The position numbers and the translations under genes were made by a program. The notes under the pieces were generated by a model, which did not search any database, was not told the DNA's origin, and saw only the letters and a list, made by a program, of their open reading frames with translations. From contig MBQZ01000029.1 of NCBI GenBank assembly GCA_002134785.1, forward strand, positions 124,001-188,000: a DNA stretch of 64,000 nucleotides, written 5' to 3'. Shown here one piece after another: positions 63,323 through 64,000 of this stretch (positions within the stretch are counted from its first letter, which is position 1; each line of letters begins with the position of its first letter). Origin of the DNA: Crenothrix sp. D3. Lineage in GTDB: Bacteria; Pseudomonadota; Gammaproteobacteria; Methylococcales; Methylomonadaceae.

Positions 63323-64000
63323 TAAATTTTTTAGTGTATTGGTCGCCACTATTTTATTGGTAAGTTGCGCTCATGTAGAATCGCCGTCATCAAGAAAAAT
63401 CACTACTCAAGAAACAACGGATTCTTTAGAAAAGTTTAATTTAGCAAATTATCACGGTCTAAAACTATCAGTTAAGGTGTATCCGTGGCGAATTACTGAT
63501 GTTGATTTAGCCAAATTCCCTATATTAAATAATTACCATATTGGTTGGGGTGTCAGTAATCGTTTAACAGATATTTTATTTGATGTTGATCGGTTTAAAT
63601 TTTATGAAGAAAAGCAAGAAATCGCCTCTTCACAGCTTTGTAACACTTGTAAAAATAACCAGCAGGAAAATGTTGACTATATTATTTATCCAGAGGTTTA
63701 TCATCTGGGTATTGAAAAAAATACCGATATTACGGGTATCGACACCGCTAATCGCCAATCCATTGAAATAGGTATTCAAATAAAATTAGTGAATGCAAAA
63801 ACGGGAGAAATAAAAGCCGCTGGCAGTTATATAGGACAAAAGGTATTAACCAACGAAGGTGATATTATTAATAATCCCACTATTGATTTTAGTGAATCAG
63901 CATTGGGCAAAGCAACGGATGCGGCTATTAAAGGGGCTGTTGCCAAAATGCTAAAACGTTTTGACAAAGTAGGTGGCACTGACACAATCGCAATCAAGAC
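63315..64000 (+). CDS. Lipoprotein, CsgG-like, 3' end beyond window
   Basis: An ORF missing from the track because it has no stop before the window end (at least 228 codons). The lipoprotein signal is MNNKFFSVLVATILLVSCAH, with lipobox LVSC. Later VDYIIYPEVYHLGIEKNTD, IQIKLVNAKTGEIKAAGSYI and ESALGKATDAAIKGAVAKML resemble CsgG-family lipoproteins (Curli secretion pore type), which carry an AxTGE..., then a SxLGxATxxAIxxAV helix. The start overlaps the preceding gene by 8 bp, so the two are coupled. No csgA-like gene seen. Confidence 0.65.
   Translation, partial: MNNKFFSVLVATILLVSCAHVESPSSRKITTQETTDSLEKFNLANYHGLKLSVKVYPWRITDVDLAKFPILNNYHIGWGVSNRLTDILFDVDRFKFYEEKQEIASSQLCNTCKNNQQENVDYIIYPEVYHLGIEKNTDITGIDTANRQSIEIGIQIKLVNAKTGEIKAAGSYIGQKVLTNEGDIINNPTIDFSESALGKATDAAIKGAVAKMLKRFDKVGGTDTIAIK

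Noticed and set aside
63580-63771. 63-residue plus-strand ORF
   Set aside because: Different frame inside the longer lipoprotein gene 63315-64000, which has a lipobox and no stop.

Overview
The window reads as a chromosome segment of a Gram-negative gammaproteobacterium. It has rpsB-tsf-pyrH-frr-uppS-cdsA-dxr-rseP, map-glnD, mutS, mutL-miaA-nnr-tsaE, a DarP/YjgA homologue, TonB-dependent receptors and VgrG/PAAR parts of a type VI secretion system. Moderate A+T content, an NAD-type isocitrate dehydrogenase, CheB/CheR-PAS and MEKHLA proteins, a Uma2 gene and many dispersed palindromic repeats suggest an environmental lineage such as Methylococcales or Thiotrichales. That placement is inference; no 16S rRNA or carbon-metabolism marker is present. 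I found no rRNA, tRNA or CRISPR array.

Layout. 1-1.6 kb: the 3' end of an IS200/IS605 tnpB with its right-end hairpin, two small envelope genes and a wrecked NtrC-type response regulator. 1.6-7.6 kb (minus): a tightly packed five-gene operon running from a membrane Ser/Thr kinase with a Cache-like sensor domain, through a cysteine-cluster protein and an outer-membrane barrel, to a periplasmic solute-binding protein and an SLC1 symporter. 7.6-17.4 kb (plus): the translation/envelope operon, with a Uma2 gene and a PIN/NYN-like gene inserted between tsf and pyrH, and dsbC where bamA often lies. 17.5-20.7 kb: a second SLC1 symporter, a small secreted protein, an orphan ParA and a YbeL-like protein. 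20.9-27 kb (minus): two siderophore-type TonB receptors and a PepSY membrane protein. 27.5-34.3 kb: map-glnD, darP, and divergent NAD- and NADP-type isocitrate dehydrogenases. 34.3-42.2 kb (minus): a signalling block with a PAS-GGDEF protein, a PAS-PAS-LuxR protein, a CheB-CheR-PAS protein, a DUF1614 protein and Hsp20. 42.5-53.6 kb: repair and housekeeping genes.

53.8-58.4 kb (minus) is an orphan VgrG island: vgrG, a DUF6931-type adaptor candidate, PAAR, then a predicted M15-like peptidoglycan peptidase effector and a predicted periplasmic immunity protein. A 163-bp MITE with 9-bp target duplications sits between PAAR and the effector. Divergent to it, 58.8-64 kb (plus) carries an OmpA-like protein, a second membrane Ser/Thr kinase with a DUF4384-like periplasmic domain, an outer-membrane barrel preceded by nine AAAT repeats (a candidate phase-variable switch), and two CsgG-like envelope proteins, the last cut by the window edge.

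The strongest candidates for something undescribed are the kinase-barrel-binding protein-symporter operon, the effector/immunity pair, and the kinase/DUF4384/barrel/CsgG-like envelope locus. Four short dispersed repeat types lie between genes, and one copy supplies the stop codon of mutL.
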